NCBI GenBank assembly: GCA_965215355.1
Contig: CBDCDJ010000007.1
Span: 2,542,001-2,606,000, forward strand
Source of the DNA: CBDCDJ01 sp965215355
GTDB lineage: Bacteria; Deinococcota; Deinococci; Deinococcales; Trueperaceae
Length of the DNA stretch: 64,000 bases
Direction: 5' to 3'
Shown: positions 61,033 to 64,000 of the stretch, piece after piece
How the letters are laid out: every line of letters starts with the position of its first letter
How positions within the stretch are numbered: position 1 is the stretch's first letter
Notes under the pieces: generated by a model
Database searches by the model: none
What the model saw: only the letters and a program-made list of their open reading frames with translations
Told to the model about the DNA's origin: nothing
Program-made: the position numbers and the translations under genes

Positions 61033-61644
61033 TCAGAGCGCGCGGATACCGAGCTTGTCGTCCCTCGAGACGAGAAGCCGCCCGTCCTCGACGCCGTAGA
61101 CCTGCACGCGCTCGCCGCGGGTCAGCGGCTGCGCGTCTTCGGTGACGGCCAGCAGCTCCAACTCGCGGTCGCGGACGCGCACCACGACCTTGCCGGAACC
61201 CCTAAGTTCGGGGTCGATTGTCACGCTGACCCGCGCGTCCTGGCCGATGGCGTCGTAGGGGTTGGCATTGCCGGAACTCTCCAAACCGTGCAGCGAGCGC
61301 GTCAGGCGCAGGTTCGCCCAGGCGAACGCTAAGCCCGCCGGAACCGCCAGGGCCAGCGACACTGCCCCCAGCGTCGGGGCGAACAGCACCCCCGTCCACC
61401 CGAAGCCGAGCGCGAAGGCGAGGAGGTTGCGCAGGCTCAGGTATTCCAACGCCTCGTGCCCCGCTCCGTCCGGGCTTGTGTCCGCGTCCGTGCTGACGTC
61501 CGCATCCAAACCTGTGTCGAGACCTGCGTCCGCGTCGCCGACGCCCGCGAACGACAGCAGGCTCGAGACCCCGAAAAACACGCTCGCCAGCACCGCCAGC
61601 ACCCAGAACACCTGCTGTAAGGTCGAAAGCTGCGACCAACCCAT
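61033..61644 (-). CDS. NfeD-like membrane protein
   Basis: A 203-residue protein with three membrane helices (about 12-33, 70-90, 95-115), a spacer rich in Asp and Thr (DADVSTDADTSPDGAGHE), and a C-terminal OB-type beta barrel (GQDARVSVTIDPELRGSGKV, LTRGERVQVYGVEDGRLLV). Typical flotillin partner of the YuaF/NfeD1b type. Separated from flotillin by 40 bp. Confidence 0.9.
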   Translation of the reverse strand: MGWSQLSTLQQVFWVLAVLASVFFGVSSLLSFAGVGDADAGLDTGLDADVSTDADTSPDGAGHEALEYLSLRNLLAFALGFGWTGVLFAPTLGAVSLALAVPAGLAFAWANLRLTRSLHGLESSGNANPYDAIGQDARVSVTIDPELRGSGKVVVRVRDRELELLAVTEDAQPLTRGERVQVYGVEDGRLLVSRDDKLGIRAL

Positions 61645-61689
61645 TGCCCGCGTTCCTCCTTTCGTGTCAACCCTCGGCTTAAGTGTGCT

Positions 61690-61733
61690 CCAAAAAAACG
61701 AAAAACGCCTCCGCCGAAGGGAGGACGCGCCTG
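61690..61733 (-). terminator. terminator after the 61-aa membrane protein
   Basis: Read leftward: CGTCCTCC, CTTCGGC, GGAGGCG, then TTTTTCG, with one bulge in the stem. Confidence 0.75.
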
Positions 61734-61734
61734 T

Positions 61735-61920
61735 TCAAGGCTTGTAGCGGCTCGCGCTCAGCAGCGCGCCGCCCAACATCGACAGCAACAGCGGCCGCAG
61801 GTAGTTTTGCTGCACCGCGCCGCCGCTGCTCGCGCGGATGTCCCCGATGACGCTCCACAACGCCAACCCGATAGCGACGAGCCCGGCGACGAGGAGAAAG
61901 CCACGAAACGCTTTTGGCAT
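61735..61920 (-). CDS. small membrane protein, 61 aa
   Basis: Two predicted helices (FLLVAGLVAIGLALWSVIG, and YLRPLLLSMLGGALLS). ATG 61920 lies seven bases after a TATACT -10-like box and has no ribosome site, so a leaderless mRNA is likely. Family not recognised. Confidence 0.6.
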   Translation of the reverse strand: MPKAFRGFLLVAGLVAIGLALWSVIGDIRASSGGAVQQNYLRPLLLSMLGGALLSASRYKP

Positions 61921-62046
61921 GGCCGAAGTATAAGCGGTCAGCGCACGCGCTGCCTAAACCCCTTGCTCGAGCCGGGCCCGGAGCTTGGCGGGGTTCTACG
62001 CCCTCGCCTCACGAACTTTACGCAGCTTCACGAGCCGTTATAGTGG

Positions 62047-62637
62047 TCAGGCCTTTTGCGCCAGCTTTTCGAACACGAGTTGGGAGACCGCTTGCAGCGG
62101 CTCTTTGACGCCGCGGAACTCGCTGGCGACGGCCTCGAAAAACTGGATTTGACCTTTGGGGTCGAGGATTTTTTTGATCATCTCGGCGGGCACGGCGTCG
62201 GGTAGGTCGCGCTTGTTGATCTGGACCACGTAAGGGATGTCGCCTAAGTGAAGGTTGTACTCGGCCATGTTCTCGCGCAGGTTGCGCAGGCTCTCGGCGT
62301 TGGCGCGCAGGCGGTTGGGGGCGGAGTCGGCGACGAACACGACCCCGTCGACGCCGCGCAGAATGAGTTTGCGGCTCGAGTTGTAAAACACCTGACCCGG
62401 CACCGTGTACAGGTGAAAGCGCGTCTTGAAGCCGTTGACCTGGCCTAGGTCCAGGGGCAAAAAGTCGAAAAACAGGGTGCGCTCGTCCTCGGTCGCTAAG
62501 CTGACCAGCTCGCCCTTGGCACCCGGCGGCACTTGCTCGTAAATTTTCTTGAGGTTGGTCGTTTTGCCCGACAGCCCTGGGCCGTAATAGACGACCTTAA
62601 AGTTGATCTCGCGCGCCGAAAAGTTGATGGTGCTCAT
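62047..62637 (-). CDS. mglA: MglA-like Ras-family GTPase
   Basis: A 196-residue GTPase. REINFKVVYYGPGLSGKTTN holds the P-loop (GPGLSGKTT near 19-27), LYTVPGQVFYNSSRKLILRG the switch II region (PGQ), and VVQINKRDLPDA the base-specific NKRD. Known MglA proteins set cell polarity or motility; in Deinococcota the role is not settled. ATGA overlap with MglB. Confidence 0.95.
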   Translation of the reverse strand: MSTINFSAREINFKVVYYGPGLSGKTTNLKKIYEQVPPGAKGELVSLATEDERTLFFDFLPLDLGQVNGFKTRFHLYTVPGQVFYNSSRKLILRGVDGVVFVADSAPNRLRANAESLRNLRENMAEYNLHLGDIPYVVQINKRDLPDAVPAEMIKKILDPKGQIQFFEAVASEFRGVKEPLQAVSQLVFEKLAQKA

Positions 62638-63131
62638 GATTTGCTCCCGAACAGTCCGTCTAACAGCGTTTGGTTCGAGCTTTGCCAGGTGTCGTCAAAG
62701 GTCACCTGAGGGGGCACTTCGGTGTTTTCAGCAAGGGCCTGCTCGACGGCGGCAACCGTTTTTTTGGCGAACAGCTTGACGCGACCCAAAACCGCCCGCT
62801 CGTCGAACACGGTGACCAGCAGGGCTTTGGTTCCCAACTCCTCGACGTACATACCCACCCCGTTACCTTGTTGAACCATCTCTTTGAAACCGTCCTCACC
62901 GAACAGGTGGGCAATAGCTAGGTTGGCCGAATAGTTTGAGGCGATGAGCGTCGCCAGCGAGTCCAGCGAAGGCGGCTTGGGTGCCCACAGGGCTCGGGTA
63001 TGAGCTAGCACGAACCCCTTCAGGTCGATGATGACGGCGTAGCGAGCGTGGCTGTCTTTGACAAGCTCGGTCAAGAGTTCAGCGACCTGCTCGAAGGTTT
63101 CGCCGTACAGCTCGAGGGAAGGTTCTAGCAT
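62634..63131 (-). CDS. mglB: MglB-like Roadblock/LC7 protein
   Basis: A 165-residue protein with a Roadblock domain at about 8-125 (ELVKDSHARYAVIIDLKGFV, LDSLATLIASNYSANLAIAH, ELGTKALLVTVFDERAVLGR). MglB acts as the GTPase-activating partner of MglA. It is upstream of and coupled to mglA. Confidence 0.93.
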   Translation of the reverse strand: MLEPSLELYGETFEQVAELLTELVKDSHARYAVIIDLKGFVLAHTRALWAPKPPSLDSLATLIASNYSANLAIAHLFGEDGFKEMVQQGNGVGMYVEELGTKALLVTVFDERAVLGRVKLFAKKTVAAVEQALAENTEVPPQVTFDDTWQSSNQTLLDGLFGSKS

Positions 63132-63319
63132 GGGCCCAAGTATAGCCCGGCGTTCTTACAAAAACTGCAAAGTTCTTCATGCCGGGCACCCTGTCGGAAA
63201 TGTCACGGATGCCGAAGCCTTGTTAGGTGAACCGGGCAAACTTTGCTCGGCTGCACCCCGCTTTGTGAAGCGTCACGTGAGGTATGTCGGCAGGCCTCCC
63301 ATCCTCTGAAAAGGCGTGC

Positions 63320-63325
63320 TATACT
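63320..63325 (+). promoter_or_regulatory. -10 box of the tRNA gene
   Basis: TATACT 17 bases before the mature tRNA 5' end; the -35 is weak. Confidence 0.5.
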
Positions 63326-63342
63326 TTCCAGGCTGTCGGCGT

Positions 63343-63419
63343 GGCGAAGTAGCTCAGCCGGTTAGAGCGCACGACTCATAATCGTGAGGTCGAGAGTTCA
63401 AGTCTCTCCTTCGCTACCA
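63343..63419 (+). tRNA. tRNA-Met (CAT), elongator-like
   Basis: A 77-nt cloverleaf with encoded CCA. Acceptor GGCGAAG against CTTCGCT (first pair G-T), D arm GCTCAGCCGGTTAGAGC, anticodon stem CACGA/TCGTG around CTCATAA, T arm GAGAGTTCAAGTCTCTC. Initiator hallmarks (three G-C pairs in the anticodon stem, unpaired position 1) are absent. A CAT anticodon could also be tRNA-Ile modified at C34. Confidence 0.93.
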
Positions 63420-63424
63420 GAGAA

Positions 63425-63456
63425 AAGAGCGGTCCTCACCCGAGGACCGCTTTCTC
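63425..63456 (+). terminator. terminator after tRNA-Met
   Basis: AGCGGTCCTC and GAGGACCGCT form a 10-bp perfect stem, followed by TTCTC. A copy of GCGGTCCTCACC recurs at 63528-63539. Confidence 0.85.
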
Positions 63457-63647
63457 ATGGTTGCTTTTGGGTTTGTCTCGCGTTGCGCAGGGAACTGGTT
63501 ACCCAGTTCAGATACCCAGTTCAAAGCGGTCCTCACCAAACTCGAGTGTATAGTTAAGGCCTTAGAAACACTGGTTCGGCACCGACAAAACGGAAATCCT
63601 TGTCGAAGCGCAACAAAAACTCGTGTAAGCACATGCAAAGGAGAGAC

Positions 63648-64000
63648 GTGAGCTACCAACACATTACAGTTCCCGAAGGCGACAAAATCACCATTCAGGA
63701 CGGCAAACTGCAGGTTTCCGACCGGCCCATCGTGGGTTTCATCGAGGGCGACGGCACCGGGCCGGACATTTGGGCGGCTTCAAAACGCGTGCTCGACGCG
63801 GCGGTCGAAAAAGCGTACGGCGGCCAAAAAGAAATCGCCTGGATGGAAGTCTACGCGGGCGACAAGGCGAACGACGTTTACGGCGAAGTCGTGTGGTTGC
63901 CGGACGAAACGATTCAAGCGCTTGAAGAGTACCTCGTCGGCATCAAGGGGCCTTTAACCACCCCGGTCGGCGGCGGCATTAGAAGTATCAACGTGGCGAT
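63648..64000 (+). CDS. icd: isocitrate dehydrogenase (NADP type), 5' part
   Basis: GTG 63648 after AAAGGAGAGAC. The visible 117 codons read SYQHITVPEGDKITIQDG, RPIVGFIEGDGTGPDIWAAS, ALEEYLVGIKGPLTTPVGGG and IRSINVA, the N-terminal domain of homodimeric bacterial NADP-isocitrate dehydrogenase, including the Ser of RSINVA that contacts isocitrate. It runs off the window. TCA cycle enzyme. Confidence 0.96.
   Translation, partial: MSYQHITVPEGDKITIQDGKLQVSDRPIVGFIEGDGTGPDIWAASKRVLDAAVEKAYGGQKEIAWMEVYAGDKANDVYGEVVWLPDETIQALEEYLVGIKGPLTTPVGGGIRSINVA

Noticed and set aside
63343..63419. Initiator tRNA-fMet
   Set aside because: The anticodon stem lacks the three G-C pairs and the first acceptor pair is G-T rather than unpaired.
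63457..63651. 64-codon frame between tRNA and icd
   Set aside because: No ribosome site or motif; it overlaps the icd leader.

Overview
The window is about 64 kb of GC-rich bacterial DNA. Several features suggest the Deinococcota, possibly a Truepera-like lineage: an MglA/MglB GTPase pair, a large MalT/SARP-type TPR regulator, leaderless-looking promoters, and many ABC importers for amino acids, peptides and sugars. This placement is an inference from gene content; there is no rRNA here to confirm it. The hexamer CTCGAG is very frequent, both inside and between genes.

Layout. 0-3.3 kb: a large TPR/winged-helix regulator, two very small genes (one a secreted peptide), and arrays of TAAC repeats spaced exactly 11 bp that look like SARP-type operators. 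3.7-10.9 kb: a Uma2-family protein, a NitT/TauT/ThiXYZ-type ABC importer (ATPase, two permeases, binding protein) interrupted by a DUF433/DUF5615 pair and a TetR-DUF2269 operon. 11-18 kb: a complete branched-chain amino acid-type (Liv) importer led by an AMP-forming acyl-CoA ligase, divergent from a class III aminotransferase. 19.4-22.2 kb: small antitoxin-like genes, a methyltransferase, decayed genes and an IS5-type transposase. 22.4-27.9 kb: an RNA-repair cluster, Pnkp-Hen1-RtcB. 28.4-30.4 kb: a 24-bp tandem repeat, then a lipoprotein beta-propeller dehydrogenase and a cytochrome c lipoprotein. 30.5-32.8 kb: small secreted or acidic proteins and several inverted repeats. 32.8-38.5 kb: a peptide ABC importer without ATPases, plus a membrane spermidine-synthase-like protein.

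38.5-44.5 kb is an accessory zone: an IS200/IS605 relic, a frameshifted metal-binding protein, an HNH fragment, an intact Phd/VapC pair, and a striking chain of five truncated genes joined end to end (DppC, HyuA, HyuB, E1-beta, DUF4143). 45.2-52.9 kb is a coherent LacI-controlled sugar operon: binding protein, a single-polypeptide fusion of both permeases, a sugar-phosphate isomerase-like protein and two Gfo/Idh/MocA oxidoreductases. 53-54 kb has a broken IS1-family element whose N-terminal part lies inverted next to the rest. 54-64 kb is mostly housekeeping: YwbE, a Ycf46-like AAA protein, an LD-carboxypeptidase, Ndk, DinB, an aminoglycoside-phosphotransferase-fold kinase, flotillin with NfeD, MglA/MglB, tRNA-Met and the start of isocitrate dehydrogenase.

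The most novel candidate is the regulator/secreted-peptide/11-bp-operator locus at the left end. The RNA-repair cluster is the best defined complete pathway. Several genes carry single frameshifts, so part of the apparent decay could be sequencing error.
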